Shown here in pieces: positions 1 through 8,683 of a DNA stretch of 64,000 nucleotides. Each line of letters begins with the position of its first letter. Position 1 is the stretch's first letter. Made by a program: the position numbers and the translations under genes. Under the pieces are notes generated by a model. That model made no database searches and was not told the origin of the DNA. It was given only the letters and a program-made list of their open reading frames with translations. Source of the stretch: Virgibacillus dokdonensis (lineage in GTDB: Bacteria > Bacillota > Bacilli > Bacillales > Amphibacillaceae); NCBI RefSeq assembly GCF_900166595.1, contig NZ_LT745763.1, positions 2,100,660 to 2,164,659 on the forward strand, read 5' to 3'.

Positions 1-2
1 AT

Positions 3-317
3 CCTGGCAAGTATGAGAATACAGCCCATACCATTACCGGGTCAGAATCACTTGATTATTACCAAATAGCCGATATTCTTACAAAGGTTACTGGAAGCAA
101 AATTACTTATGCAAAACCAGGTTTTTTGCGATACAGAAATTATTATCTAAAAAAAAGAAGGCTGAATAAATCTTATGTAAATGTCACAGTTGCGCTATAT
201 TTCATGACTCGATTAGGTACAGCAAAACATATCACCACCGATTTCACCAAATTAACTGGGAAGCAACCGTGTACGTTTGAAGATTTTTCAAGAAAACATA
301 TCAAGTGCTTTAAATAA
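3..317 (+). CDS. NmrA-like NAD(P)-binding protein, C-terminal part (cut by window edge)
   Basis: The reading frame is open from the first bases of the window, so the start lies upstream. The visible 104 residues match the C-terminal half of NmrA/atypical short-chain dehydrogenase proteins. The stretch ITGSESLDYYQIADILTKVTG, then SKITYAKPG, is the usual sequence where these proteins describe the substrate pocket, and the end (TGKQPCTFEDFSRKHI) is the conserved last helix. The NAD(P)-binding Rossmann half is outside the window. Substrate and role cannot be read from this part. No partner gene follows within 370 bases. Family call fairly sure, function unknown. Confidence 0.6.
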   Translation, partial: PGKYENTAHTITGSESLDYYQIADILTKVTGSKITYAKPGFLRYRNYYLKKRRLNKSYVNVTVALYFMTRLGTAKHITTDFTKLTGKQPCTFEDFSRKHIKCFK

Positions 318-687
318 ACGAAGAGGGTTAAAAGATAACTTGAAAGAACTGAGTGTGCGGGACACTCAATTAAAGGGGGATGACAAAGCTATCATCATGA
401 TGACATTAAAAACGGTATGATAATTTCAAACAAACGTTTGATTAAATTATTAGCACACTTGTTTTAATGCTGTTTTTCAGCAATATTCGGCAAGTAAAGG
501 AGAGTACATTAAGAAAACTGTAATTATGTGCGGTTGCCCGGGAAATATTTTATTTAGTGAATTGATTGAGCATCAAATTAATGAATGATGTTTTTCGTTT
601 ATTTGATTACAGCTGAGCCTACACTATTTTTATAACTTAACGTACACTATTGATAGGTGATTTACTTAAAGAAAGGAGTATGATCAT
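318..687. other. Intergenic region with small inverted repeats
   Basis: No gene recognised in these 370 bases. There is a 7-bp stem hairpin (TGAGTGT/ACACTCA, 350-368) and a perfect palindrome CAAACGTTTG at 431-440 inside a longer A/T-rich near-dyad, which could be a repressor site. The last 60 bases should hold the promoter of the following gene. Confidence 0.35.
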
Positions 688-1245
688 ATGGTATTTTCGC
701 CAAATCAATCGGCTAATTTCCCATTTCATATGCAGCAAGGTCCTCCTATGAGACCAAATATGCGAGCCTTTACCCCTCAACAAAGTTTTTCTCGCGCACC
801 ATTTCCATCTGGTCCTTTCTCTGGGGGGCTTCTGCCAGGGGGACAATCATTTCCTAAAGGAGGGAAATTACAAAACTTATTGAGCCTTTTTCAACCACAA
901 GCCGGTGTAAATAATGTTGGTGGTGGATTTTTAAGCAAAGGGGTTGGTGGCTTAAGTGGCGCACTGGATAATGTTCAGCAAGTATTAAATGTTGTACAAA
1001 ACGCAGCTCCTATTGTGCAAGAATACGGACCAATGGTAAAGAATCTGCCTAGGATGTATCGGATGATGAAAGCTTTTAATTCATTTAATGATGAAGATAT
1101 AGAAGATACAGAGAAAGGCAATACGGAAGCACCTTCTGATGATGATTTATTAAATACAAGTACTGTTCAAGCAGAAGATTCAGCAGGGAAGCAAGAAGAG
1201 GATAATCAACAGATTGGAAAGTCTGTACCAAAGTTATTTATTTAA
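688..1245 (+). CDS. yqfQ: YqfQ/VrrA-like protein
   Basis: A 185-residue protein with a proline-, glycine-, phenylalanine- and methionine-rich N-terminus (MQQGPPMRPNMR, GPFSGGLLPGG), a central region ending in VQEYGPMVKNLPRMYRMMKAF, and an acidic low-complexity tail. This layout is that of the YqfQ-like family (VrrA in the Bacillus cereus group), whose function is not known. The central KNLPRMYRM segment is the conserved part; the ends vary. No signal peptide or membrane span is obvious. The start ATG has AAAGGAG about 10 bases upstream. It stands alone between two intergenic spaces. Family call by motif recognition only. Confidence 0.65.
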   Translation: MVFSPNQSANFPFHMQQGPPMRPNMRAFTPQQSFSRAPFPSGPFSGGLLPGGQSFPKGGKLQNLLSLFQPQAGVNNVGGGFLSKGVGGLSGALDNVQQVLNVVQNAAPIVQEYGPMVKNLPRMYRMMKAFNSFNDEDIEDTEKGNTEAPSDDDLLNTSTVQAEDSAGKQEEDNQQIGKSVPKLFI

Positions 1246-1321
1246 TTTAAATGCTCCTAACTTGATTTTTTCTTCTATAAAGTGAAGAATAGAAGAAAAT
1301 GCGTCTAAGAAGGGGATGAAA

Positions 1322-2296
1322 ATGATGAATGCTACAGCTACAGTAAAAGAATATGCAACCTTTGCTGGAGGATGTTTTTGGTGTATGGTAGAGCCGTTTG
1401 ATCAACGTCCTGGAATTATCCGAATTACAGCTGGATATACAGGAGGGTCTGTGGAGAACCCAACGTATGAAGAAGTATGTTCTAATGCAACAGGACATGT
1501 GGAGGCAGTTCAAATTGAATTTAATCCAAGTATTATTAGCTATAAAAAGTTATTGGATACATTCTGGAAACAGATAGATCCAACAGACCCTCATGGTCAA
1601 TTTAATGACCGTGGTGAGTCTTATACAACGGTGATATTCTATCATACAGACCAGCAAAGACGAGAAGCAGAAGCTTCCAAAAAGGAACTAGAAGCTAGTG
1701 AAAAATTTGCTAAACCAATTGCGACTAAAATTGTCCCTGCCAAAACCTTTTATCCTGCAGAAAAACACCATCAGGATTATTATAAGAAGCAAGGCTTTCA
1801 TTATCGTCTATACAAAAAGGGTTCAGGTAGAGAGGATTTTATTAAGAAGCATTGGAAAAACAGATACGATCAAAATGAACTAAAACAAAAGCTTACACCT
1901 ATACAATATCATGTGACCCAAGAAAATGGCACAGAACCACCATTTCAAAATGAATATTGGGATAAACAAGAAGAAGGGATTTATGTAGATATCGTTTCTG
2001 GTGAACCATTATTCTCATCTAAGGATAAGTATGATGCTGGTTGCGGTTGGCCAAGTTTTACTAAGCCTATAGACCGTTACCACATTGCAGAGAAAACGGA
2101 CATATCGCACGGAATGATACGTACAGAAATCCGCAGTAAGGAGGCAGACTCGCATTTGGGACATGTATTTGAAGATGGTCCCAAAGATCAAGGAGGCCTT
2201 CGTTATTGTATGAATTCTGCTGCTATGCGCTTTATCCCAAAAGATAAGTTGGTCGAAGAAGGCTATGGAGAATATGTAACCTTATTCACTGATTGA
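1322..2296 (+). CDS. msrAB: Bifunctional peptide-methionine sulfoxide reductase MsrA/MsrB
   Basis: Reduces both S- and R-methionine sulfoxide in oxidised proteins in the cytoplasm. The N-terminal domain (about residues 10-165) has the MsrA active-site motif GCFWC and the [11 protein letters not shown] block. The C-terminal domain (about 190-320) has MsrB signatures CGWPSF, the metal-independent fold core, and the catalytic [12 protein letters not shown]. subtilis has separate MsrA and MsrB proteins; a fusion of about 320 residues is common in other Firmicutes. An upstream in-frame ATG at 1316 abuts the AAGAAGGGG ribosome site, so ATG 1322 (6 bases away) or 1325 is the better start. No partner gene follows in tight spacing, though a small gene starts 41 bases later. 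Confidence 0.95.
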   Translation: MMNATATVKEYATFAGGCFWCMVEPFDQRPGIIRITAGYTGGSVENPTYEEVCSNATGHVEAVQIEFNPSIISYKKLLDTFWKQIDPTDPHGQFNDRGESYTTVIFYHTDQQRREAEASKKELEASEKFAKPIATKIVPAKTFYPAEKHHQDYYKKQGFHYRLYKKGSGREDFIKKHWKNRYDQNELKQKLTPIQYHVTQENGTEPPFQNEYWDKQEEGIYVDIVSGEPLFSSKDKYDAGCGWPSFTKPIDRYHIAEKTDISHGMIRTEIRSKEADSHLGHVFEDGPKDQGGLRYCMNSAAMRFIPKDKLVEEGYGEYVTLFTD

Positions 2297-2337
2297 GTTA
2301 ACTACAATAATATTATGTAAACAAAAGGAGTAAAAAA

Positions 2338-2544
2338 ATGATTCATTTAAATTGGGAAAACCAAAAATCGATTAAGCAATTAAAATGTGTTCATGCAAAT
2401 GCAAAAAAGTTTGTAGTGAATAACAAATTAACACCTGGAAAGATATATGATGTAAAAAATGAAACAGATGAGTTTTATTTTATTATTGATAACAGTAAAC
2501 GCATCGGCGGATTTCGAAAAGAATATTTTGAAGAAGTAAATTAA
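2338..2544 (+). CDS. Conserved small protein, possibly DUF6501
   Basis: A 68-residue cytoplasmic protein with no membrane span or signal. It has an AAAAGGAG ribosome site 7 bases before the ATG and good codon use. The sequence, with KCVHANAKKF, LTPGKIYDVKNETDEFYFIIDNS and GGFRKEYF, looks like a small beta-rich (SH3-like) fold and resembles the Bacillaceae proteins grouped as DUF6501; I am only moderately sure of that name. No function is known. It lies 41 bases after msrAB on the same strand and may share its transcript, ending at the hairpin at 2622-2671. Confidence 0.6.
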   Translation: MIHLNWENQKSIKQLKCVHANAKKFVVNNKLTPGKIYDVKNETDEFYFIIDNSKRIGGFRKEYFEEVN

Positions 2545-2621
2545 CAAGAAAAGTTTATAAAATGACTAGTTACTCGTAGTGACTTTTTGCTAAAGTAAAC
2601 CAACGCTTGTTGACAACTAGC

Positions 2622-2671
2622 AAAAAATAACCACAAAAACAAACTAGTTAAGTTATGAGTGGTTATTTTTT
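2622..2671. terminator. Hairpin terminator (A/T-flanked, bidirectional)
   Basis: Perfect 13-bp inverted repeat, AAAAAATAACCAC at 2622-2634 and its complement at 2659-2671, with the stem running directly into a T-run. It closes the msrAB/small-gene unit. Confidence 0.7.
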
Positions 2672-2844
2672 GAGTTAGAAACCACAGCATTACTAATTAA
2701 TGTTTGAAATTCCCAGTATTGAATTACTTCACTTACGATATTGCTTTCATTTTTTATAGCAAATGCGTTATAATAATTAGTACAATAATAAATAACTACA
2801 TAATAACATTCGTCTTAATGGATTCAAGAAGGAGGAGAGCCGTT

Positions 2845-3084
2845 TTGGCTTTTGTAATTACATCACCATGTAAAGAAGAAAAATCGGGAGAATGTGTGGA
2901 AGTATGCCCTGTTGATTGTATAGAAGAAGGAAAAGATATGTTTTATATTGACCCTGATATATGTATAGATTGCGGTGCATGTGAAGCTGTATGCCCTGTA
3001 GAAGCAATTTATATGGAGGATGAAGTTCCTGAAGAGGAAACAGAATATATAGCTTTAAATCGCAAGTTTTTTGAAGAACAATAA
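2845..3084 (+). CDS. fer: Bacterial ferredoxin (two Fe-S clusters)
   Basis: Low-potential electron carrier of 79 residues. It has two cysteine groups: C-x7-C-x3-C-P with a further Cys at the end of PVDC, and the 4Fe-4S motif C-x2-C-x2-C-x3-C-P (CIDCGACEAVCP). The first group is like that of 7Fe (3Fe-4S plus 4Fe-4S) ferredoxins; the tail is acidic. The frame is open far upstream, but the start is TTG at 2845: AAGGAGG lies just before it and the protein then begins MAFVITSPC, as in Bacillaceae ferredoxins. B. subtilis Fer serves partners such as cytochrome P450 BioI and fatty-acid desaturase; the partner here is unknown. Monocistronic, with a terminator right after. Confidence 0.92.
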   Translation: MAFVITSPCKEEKSGECVEVCPVDCIEEGKDMFYIDPDICIDCGACEAVCPVEAIYMEDEVPEEETEYIALNRKFFEEQ

Positions 3085-3090
3085 ATGAAT

Positions 3091-3124
3091 AATAAGCAAG
3101 CTGTAATCATTCAGCTTGCTTATT
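3091..3124 (+). terminator. Terminator of the ferredoxin gene
   Basis: Perfect 13-bp stem (AATAAGCAAGCTG and complement, 3091-3103/3112-3124), loop of 8, starting 6 bases after the ferredoxin stop codon. Confidence 0.8.
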
Positions 3125-3258
3125 TGTATCTAAATAGCACGTAAACTCTTCATTTTGTTACAATTTGTTTTAAAGACTTAAACTCACATTTCTTTAAATT
3201 TTGTTAATTAAGTCTTGGCCAATTAGCAAAGCTTCTACAAAAATGAAATGCACTACGT

Positions 3259-3528
3259 TTATTTGACAGAAAAAGTTGAATAACCAGCTTCATTATAAAG
3301 TAATTTTTGATCAATATGAGTTACTTTAATAAAGGGATTCAATCCGTTTATTAAAGCGCCCATAAACTTTCTTATATGAGCTTCATTGCCTTCAGCTTCT
3401 AATTCAACCGTGCCATCCTCCTTATTTTTCACCCATCCGTGAACATCTAATTCAAGAGCTTTCTGTTTAGCAGAATAGCGAAAACCCACGCCTTGCACTC
3501 TTCCATGAAAAATCGCATGTATACGCAT
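3259..3528 (-). CDS. acyP: Acylphosphatase
   Basis: Hydrolyses acyl phosphates such as acetyl phosphate or carbamoyl phosphate in the cytoplasm. At 89 residues it has the family length. The phosphate-binding loop GRVQGVGFRY carries the catalytic Arg, and the catalytic Asn is in GWVKNKEDGTVE. A longer frame begins with GTG at 3537, but that GTG is part of the GAGGTGAT ribosome site. ATG 3528 (protein MRIHAIF) is therefore the start. No neighbour on the same strand is close enough to form an operon. Confidence 0.93.
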   Translation of the reverse strand: MRIHAIFHGRVQGVGFRYSAKQKALELDVHGWVKNKEDGTVELEAEGNEAHIRKFMGALINGLNPFIKVTHIDQKLLYNEAGYSTFSVK

Positions 3529-3793
3529 ACTTATCACCTCAGTTACAATTATCCCTTTATACTAAAGTTTAAACATATTTTTCGATTAAAACCTAATTTT
3601 CATGTTCATACTAGTTAGTACATTTGGAATAGATATGACTTCAGCTTGGATTTTTTCTGTGTCTTATCTAATCCCATATAGAAAACATTATTAAACAAGA
3701 GAAGCAAAGTAGCGCACTCAGTAATGCCCCATTTTAATGCACTTTTTGAACAACCTCGATAAATAAAATAAAAAATGTTGAAAGGGAGTGAAG

Positions 3794-5341
3794 ATGATGG
3801 TTGATAACCACTTGCCGAATCACTCACAATCATTTTGGCGTGAAACATCTACAATACCTAAATATCCATCCTTAGATACCTCCATTCAAACAGAAGTTGG
3901 GATCGTTGGAGGAGGAATAACCGGAATTACAACAGCATATTTATTATCTAAAAAAAATGTAAAAGTTACATTAATTGATGCGAATCCAATTTTAAAAGGA
4001 ACAACGGGTCATACAACAGCTAAAATTACTGCACAACATGGTCTGATTTATGATGAGCTTATACAGCACTTTGGTATAGAACAAGCTACTCTTTATTATA
4101 AAGCTATGGATGAGGCTAAGCAATTAATTGAAAACAATATAAATGATCTACAAATAGATTGCGATTTTTGCCATGAAGATGCTTTTCTTTACACCAATCT
4201 AGATTCTTGGAAGCGTGATTTAGAAAAAGAAAAGGATGCCTATGACCAAATTGGTATTGAGAGTGAAATAACAAAGGATACCCCCCTAAAATTTCCGATG
4301 AAATTAGCTTTACAAATGAAGAATCAAGCTCTATTTCATCCGTTAAAGTACTTAAGCGAATTACTAAAAGAAAGTATAAGGAATGGGTTAACGGTCTATG
4401 AAAATACAGTAGCTGTAGATATTGAAAGTGATCGCTCAAACCCCTCCATTATAACGAAAGATGGTCATCGTATAAAGTGTGATTATATTATTGCTGCATC
4501 TCATTTTCCTTTTTATGATCGAGACAGCTTTTATTTTACTAGAATGTACGCAGAACGTGCTTATGTGCTGGCGATGCAATCTAAGGAAAAGTATCCTGGT
4601 GGAATGTACATTAATGCAGAATCACCAACAAGATCTGTTCGCACTACAACATGGAAGGGAAGAGATTTATGGTTAATAAGTGGGGAAAATCACAAAGCTG
4701 GCCAAGGTAAACCTATGCACGAACATTTTAAAGCATTACAATCATTTACGAATGAAAACTTTGAAGTAGCATCATATGATTTTCGCTGGTCAGCGCAGGA
4801 TTTAACAACATTGGATAAAGTTCCTTATATTGGTCGTATAAAAAGTTCAACACCTAACATACTCGTTGCGACAGGGTACCGTAAGTGGGGAATGACGAAC
4901 GGCACCGCTGCTGCAAATATGCTAACAAAGATCATTGTTAACAAAGCAAGTGAGTATACGAAACTTTTTGATCCGGCCCGATTTAAAGCAGATCCCACGA
5001 TAAAAAAGTTTGTGAAAACGAATACAGATACAGCTAAGCAGATGGTGAAAGGAAAATTAGATAATACGAATAACCATTTGGATATTAATCAATTGCAAGC
5101 AGATCAAGCAACCGTTACACGAATTAATGGAAATCGAGCTGGTGTCTATAAAGACAAGAAAAACCAAATATATATTGTTGATACAACATGTACACACTTA
5201 AAATGTGAAGTCGAATGGAATTCCGGAGAACGCAGTTGGGATTGTCCGTGTCATGGTTCAAGATTTTCATATACAGGCGAAGTTTTGAATGGACCTGCGA
5301 ACAAACCTTTAAAACATATCGATCCAAATAAATTAAAGTGA
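3794..5341 (+). CDS. FAD-dependent oxidoreductase with C-terminal Rieske 2Fe-2S domain (YhfW-like)
   Basis: About 515 residues in two parts. Residues 35-400 form a DAO/GlpD-type flavin oxidoreductase with the dinucleotide motif GIVGGGITGITTAYLL and the late FAD motif (PNILVATGYRKWGMTNG). Residues 420-515 form a Rieske domain with CTH and CPCH ligand pairs, followed by GSRFSYTGEVLNGPA. The layout is that of B. subtilis YhfW, whose substrate is not known. The first possible start, GTG 3788, overlaps the AAAGGGAGTG ribosome site; ATG 3794 or 3797 fits better. It stands alone and is closed by a 20-bp hairpin. Family certain, reaction unknown. Confidence 0.9.
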   Translation: MMVDNHLPNHSQSFWRETSTIPKYPSLDTSIQTEVGIVGGGITGITTAYLLSKKNVKVTLIDANPILKGTTGHTTAKITAQHGLIYDELIQHFGIEQATLYYKAMDEAKQLIENNINDLQIDCDFCHEDAFLYTNLDSWKRDLEKEKDAYDQIGIESEITKDTPLKFPMKLALQMKNQALFHPLKYLSELLKESIRNGLTVYENTVAVDIESDRSNPSIITKDGHRIKCDYIIAASHFPFYDRDSFYFTRMYAERAYVLAMQSKEKYPGGMYINAESPTRSVRTTTWKGRDLWLISGENHKAGQGKPMHEHFKALQSFTNENFEVASYDFRWSAQDLTTLDKVPYIGRIKSSTPNILVATGYRKWGMTNGTAAANMLTKIIVNKASEYTKLFDPARFKADPTIKKFVKTNTDTAKQMVKGKLDNTNNHLDINQLQADQATVTRINGNRAGVYKDKKNQIYIVDTTCTHLKCEVEWNSGERSWDCPCHGSRFSYTGEVLNGPANKPLKHIDPNKLK

Positions 5342-5342
5342 A

Positions 5343-5391
5343 GAATAAAAATTACTATGAGATTTAATAGCTCATAGTAATTTTTATTCTT
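5343..5391. terminator. Long perfect hairpin terminator
   Basis: Perfect 20-bp inverted repeat (arms 5343-5362 and 5372-5391, loop of 9) with A/T-rich ends, directly after the oxidoreductase stop. It can act in both directions. Confidence 0.8.
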
Positions 5392-5400
5392 GTCTCAATA

Positions 5401-5661
5401 TCAAGAGAATACTTTAAAATTGAGATAAAAATAACTGTTTTCCCAGTAACTTCCGATAATATATATTATGTAAACCAGTATTTTAAAAAGCACTATAATT
5501 GCTTCTTCCCCTCGCTGGTTTATTTTTTCTATTTGGGAAACTTCCCAATTCCCCTTATGTAAACGAAACACATCTATAGCGACTGATTTGCCTACACCTG
5601 CTCTCCGAAACTTTTCATAATCAGAAATTGAAAAATAGGATTTAGTTTCTGTTCTATCAAT
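5401..5661 (-). pseudogene. Possible gene relic, small membrane protein
   Basis: A frame of 86 codons without a usable start at its beginning. It runs from a stop at 5662-5664 to TGA at 5401-5403. The translation looks protein-like, with FSISDYEKFRRAG, then AIDVFRLHKGNW, then a hydrophobic stretch FKILVYIIYIIGSYW. The first plausible internal start (GTG) would leave only about 45 residues and has no good ribosome site. I do not recognise the family. It could be the 3' end of a decayed gene. The rest of 5342-5905 holds nothing else I can support. Confidence 0.3.
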
Positions 5662-5905
5662 TTAATTAAGACAAATCCAATGACACATTTTTTGCTTTTT
5701 AATATGCCACACTTAATTGGAAAATAAATCTGCTGATCCCATTGTCGTTTTATTTGAAGAAAAAGTGTATCAATTTATTAATTGAAAACTGTACCATCCC
5801 AATTTAGCGGTCACAAACATATAACTTTCTGTAAATGTTGATGCAAATAGAATATAGAATTTAGAGTTAATAATTATAATAAGACCTTTAAGTGCAAATT
5901 ACCGC

Positions 5906-6103
5906 TTATGTTCCTATAATAAGCAGAATATATATAAATGCAAAAGTAAACGTTGCGGTCATCGTAATTACATCCATTGCTTTTTCAATCTTAGTGAGCC
6001 TTCTTTGTTTTTTAAGCAATTTGAGTTGGCGATAATACATAATACTTGATATAAATATTAACATAAATGCTAACGCTTTTAAATTTTCTAGAAAGATAAG
6101 CAA
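5906..6103 (-). CDS. Small two-span membrane protein, unknown
   Basis: 65 residues. A hydrophobic segment (about 8-24) is followed by a basic loop (QLKLLKKQRRLTKIEKAM) and a second hydrophobic segment (about 45-63). This predicts a hairpin in the membrane with the loop in the cytoplasm by the positive-inside rule. The start is TTG, with GAAGG about 9 bases upstream. It is downstream of the signalling cassette but separated from it by the hairpin at 6139-6171, so it is probably transcribed alone. No family recognised; it may still be a chance frame. Confidence 0.4.
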   Translation of the reverse strand: MLIFLENLKALAFMLIFISSIMYYRQLKLLKKQRRLTKIEKAMDVITMTATFTFAFIYILLIIGT

Positions 6104-6138
6104 ATAATCAGCCTTCTACTCTAATTATTGATAAAAAA

Positions 6139-6171
6139 CACAGAAGTCTTCTAAAATAGAAGACTTCTGTG
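6139..6171. terminator. Hairpin terminator
   Basis: Perfect 14-bp inverted repeat CACAGAAGTCTTCT (6139-6152) and complement (6158-6171), loop of 5. It lies downstream of the peptide gene and upstream of the small membrane gene on the minus strand. Confidence 0.65.
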
Positions 6172-6284
6172 ACAATTGGGGTGCGTGAAAAATTAAAAAT
6201 AAATTTGCATACATAAATGTATAATGATCTTTTCTTCAAAAAAGGAGCATTTTTAAATTTTAATAGAAAATAACCTTTATTTTA

Positions 6285-6425
6285 TTAAGACTTTTCAACT
6301 TCAATTGGGTTTAATGTAGGATTAGGTTGAAGTGTTGCTGTCTGATCATATTGAACATTTAAAAATACCAAACCACCTATAAGAAATGTACCACAAACTA
6401 ATAATTTTAAGACTGTTTTTTTCAC
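6285..6425 (-). CDS. Exported signalling-peptide precursor (NprX/PapR/Phr-like)
   Basis: A 46-residue peptide with a positively charged start (MKKTVLK), a hydrophobic core (LLVCGTFLIGGLVFL) and a short polar tail ending QPNPTLNPIEVEKS. The start is GTG with a strong AGGAGGAGAAGG ribosome site. The gene begins 15 bases after the stop codon of an HTH-TPR regulator on the same strand. In the RNPP family (Rap, NprR, PlcR) the gene for the cognate pheromone lies exactly there: a 40-50 residue precursor is exported by Sec, trimmed, and its C-terminal 5-8 residues re-enter the cell to bind the TPR domain. Length, layout and position all fit. The mature sequence is not known; the C-terminal tail is the likely source. 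Too short for usual gene callers. Confidence 0.75.
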   Translation of the reverse strand: MKKTVLKLLVCGTFLIGGLVFLNVQYDQTATLQPNPTLNPIEVEKS

Positions 6426-6440
6426 TTTCCTTCTCCTCCT

Positions 6441-7718
6441 TTATAAATTAAATAATTTCTCATAACTGCTATTAGCTAATTTATAATATTGTAAAGATGT
6501 TTTATACTTACCACTTTTCTCTAAATGGTTACCTAACATTTTTGCATAAAAAGCTAAATACTCATAATTTCTTTTTTTCTCTAGGTAAGGTATAAAATCA
6601 TTAGCTAATACAGATATAAATTGTTTAGTTTCTCCATTTAATAAATGTGTATATACTTTGATAACATAGTCGTGTAAATCATCAGTATATTCGTTATAAT
6701 CATTAATATATGTTTTCAAAACTAATGTTGTTTGATCCAAATAGTTCTTGGCTTTTTTATAATCCCCAACTAAATAAAACTCTTGAATTAATCGAATTAG
6801 GGATACTAATTTAGTTTTTTCTTTAAAGTTATTATTTTGTATTGCAATTAGATAATGTTCGATTGCTTTTTCTGAATTTCCAGTTATTGAATGCAGGTAA
6901 CCCAGATTGTAATGTGCTAGATGAACTACATCTTCATTGTTTTTTAATTCTCCCAATTGTAATGCCAAGTTATAATTTTTGGTAGCCTTATCTAAATTCT
7001 TAATTCTATGGTGCGCAATCCCCAATAGGATATGGCATTGAGCACAGCGAATAAAATTGTAGTTTTTTTGAAAAATTCCCATTGCCTTTTTTGCATATTC
7101 AATACTCTCAAGATCATTCCATAATTTACTATGTTCTATAGATATGATATATTGCAGATCTGCTGTTTCATGTTCTTGAATATTTGCAAAACTGATAGTT
7201 TCTTCTGCTAATTTATAATGTTGTATAGCTTGATGGTGGTACGTTTTAAATGAGTAATAGTTTCCTTGAAATTTATGCCAATAATATTTATGTATAGGGT
7301 TAAATGAACTTGCCATCTCATGGAGTTCGTTAATTTTACATAATGCTTTTTTAAGATCCCGCATAATACAGTAATAACGAATTTTATGAATCTCAAACAT
7401 GAGTGTCTGATCATTAATACTTCGGCCCAGCAACTGCTGCAATTCTTCATATATTTCTGATATTTTCTGTTTATCGAATCGGTCATAAAGCATTCCGTAC
7501 CACTCTTGACATTTTTCTTCAATTTCTACATCTAGCTTTTCCGTAAGCTCAATCTCTAATCGGTTACAAAGCAATTGAATAATTTCAGGACTAGCTTTTG
7601 TCTTCTTATTTTCTATTTTTGATAAGTAGGATAATGAAACAATGCCTTCTGACAATTCCTCTTGTGTCATATTGCGCTTGGTTCGCTGTAATTTGATAAT
7701 AGAACCTATATCTATCAA
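6441..7718 (-). CDS. RNPP-type HTH-TPR transcriptional regulator
   Basis: 425 residues. The N-terminal helix-turn-helix (about 5-60: IIKLQRTKRNMTQEELSEG, YLSKIENKK) is of the XRE/HTH_3 class. It is followed by about nine TPR-like helix pairs over residues 70-420, for example IHKYYWHKFQGNYY, AQCHILLGIAHHRIKNLDKA and HYNLGYLHSITGNSEKAIEHY. The length and design match NprR and PlcR-group pheromone receptors; NprR is about 423 residues. The frame extends to TTG 7733, but AGGTGAT sits between, so TTG 7718 (MIDIGSI) is preferred. The adjacent peptide gene supports a quorum-sensing receptor role. Target genes are not evident here. Confidence 0.85.
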   Translation of the reverse strand: MIDIGSIIKLQRTKRNMTQEELSEGIVSLSYLSKIENKKTKASPEIIQLLCNRLEIELTEKLDVEIEEKCQEWYGMLYDRFDKQKISEIYEELQQLLGRSINDQTLMFEIHKIRYYCIMRDLKKALCKINELHEMASSFNPIHKYYWHKFQGNYYSFKTYHHQAIQHYKLAEETISFANIQEHETADLQYIISIEHSKLWNDLESIEYAKKAMGIFQKNYNFIRCAQCHILLGIAHHRIKNLDKATKNYNLALQLGELKNNEDVVHLAHYNLGYLHSITGNSEKAIEHYLIAIQNNNFKEKTKLVSLIRLIQEFYLVGDYKKAKNYLDQTTLVLKTYINDYNEYTDDLHDYVIKVYTHLLNGETKQFISVLANDFIPYLEKKRNYEYLAFYAKMLGNHLEKSGKYKTSLQYYKLANSSYEKLFNL

Positions 7719-8069
7719 TTTATCACCTACCAATCTCCCATTAATCTGTTATGTATCTAGTATAATTGTAACATAAATCCCAAAAATGCCTATTGGGAAA
7801 ATAATTAGATTTTTTAACTAATTTCATAACGAATTGCTATGATTAATTAATTAGTTTTCCTCATATAGGAAAATTGCGGTAATGAATCCTTTTTATACCT
7901 AAAACAAGAAAAAGCATGTTTAAGTTACAACTTTAAAAATAATTCAAGATAAAAATATGTTAAATAAACCTGCACCAGTGATAGATCTGATTATTTTGAT
8001 TGTTTTTCTGTCTTTTAACCAACAAGAACCTTTCTTTATAAGCTTTATTATTTGCTGTTAATGAAAAAA
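7719..8069. other. Upstream region of the HTH-TPR regulator
   Basis: About 350 bases without a gene. It holds a near-dyad with arms TTTTCC and GGAAAA at about 7855-7873. A related TTGGGAAAAT element lies near 7790. These could be a regulator binding site for the peptide-responsive protein, but this is inference. Nothing else is recognised. Confidence 0.3.
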
Positions 8070-8567
8070 CTACTCATCATAAAACAATACTTCTCGTCGA
8101 ATCCCTTCTTGTTTGAACCCTAGTTTTTCATACGATTTCCTTGCTCTTGTATTAAAGTCAAAGACCTCTAATTCTATTCGATGTAAATTTAATTGTTCAA
8201 ATCCATAGTTTATTAATTGTTCCATTGCTTCTGTCCCATATCCATTACCCCAATATGCTTTGTTAAATATAGCAATTCGTACGGAAGCATGTCTATTTTG
8301 CCAGTCAATATCACTCATTGCTATATCGCCAATGCATAGATCATTCTCTTGTAGACAAATTAACAGATCCATTCTAGTCTGATCATTAGCAGCAGAGGTA
8401 ATAAACTGTTCTACACCTTTAAGACTAAATTTAGCTTGTGTTCCTGTAAACCGTCTTTCTTCATGATCCCAAAGATTTGCATACAACATGGGGACGTCTT
8501 CGTCTTCATCTTCAATCGGACGAAGATATATACGCCTTCCTTCTATAAATTTTATTGGCATTTCCAT
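8070..8567 (-). CDS. GNAT family N-acetyltransferase (RimJ/RimL type)
   Basis: 165 residues. It opens with the RimJ/RimL-type strand (GRRIYLRPIEDEDED) and has the acetyl-CoA binding loop in AIFNKAYWGNGYGTEAMEQLI. It ends with NTRARKSYEKLGFKQEGIRRE, which is typical of acetyltransferases acting on protein N-termini or small amines. The substrate cannot be told. The start ATG has AAGGGGTG 5 bases upstream. A single gene, with no close neighbour in the same orientation. Confidence 0.88.
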   Translation of the reverse strand: MEMPIKFIEGRRIYLRPIEDEDEDVPMLYANLWDHEERRFTGTQAKFSLKGVEQFITSAANDQTRMDLLICLQENDLCIGDIAMSDIDWQNRHASVRIAIFNKAYWGNGYGTEAMEQLINYGFEQLNLHRIELEVFDFNTRARKSYEKLGFKQEGIRREVLFYDE

Positions 8568-8683
8568 GTATTCACCCCTTCTCTTTTATCTTAGAAATAA
8601 ATGCTTTACTGTTTTGTCTAAATGTAAAATTATTTTTTTATCTTTATGAAACAGTTCCTACTTTCACTCAAAAACACTAAAAA

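Noticed and set aside
3615..3848. Minus-strand frame of 77 codons before the Rieske oxidoreductase
   Set aside because: It overlaps the start of the oxidoreductase gene in antisense and shows no motif.
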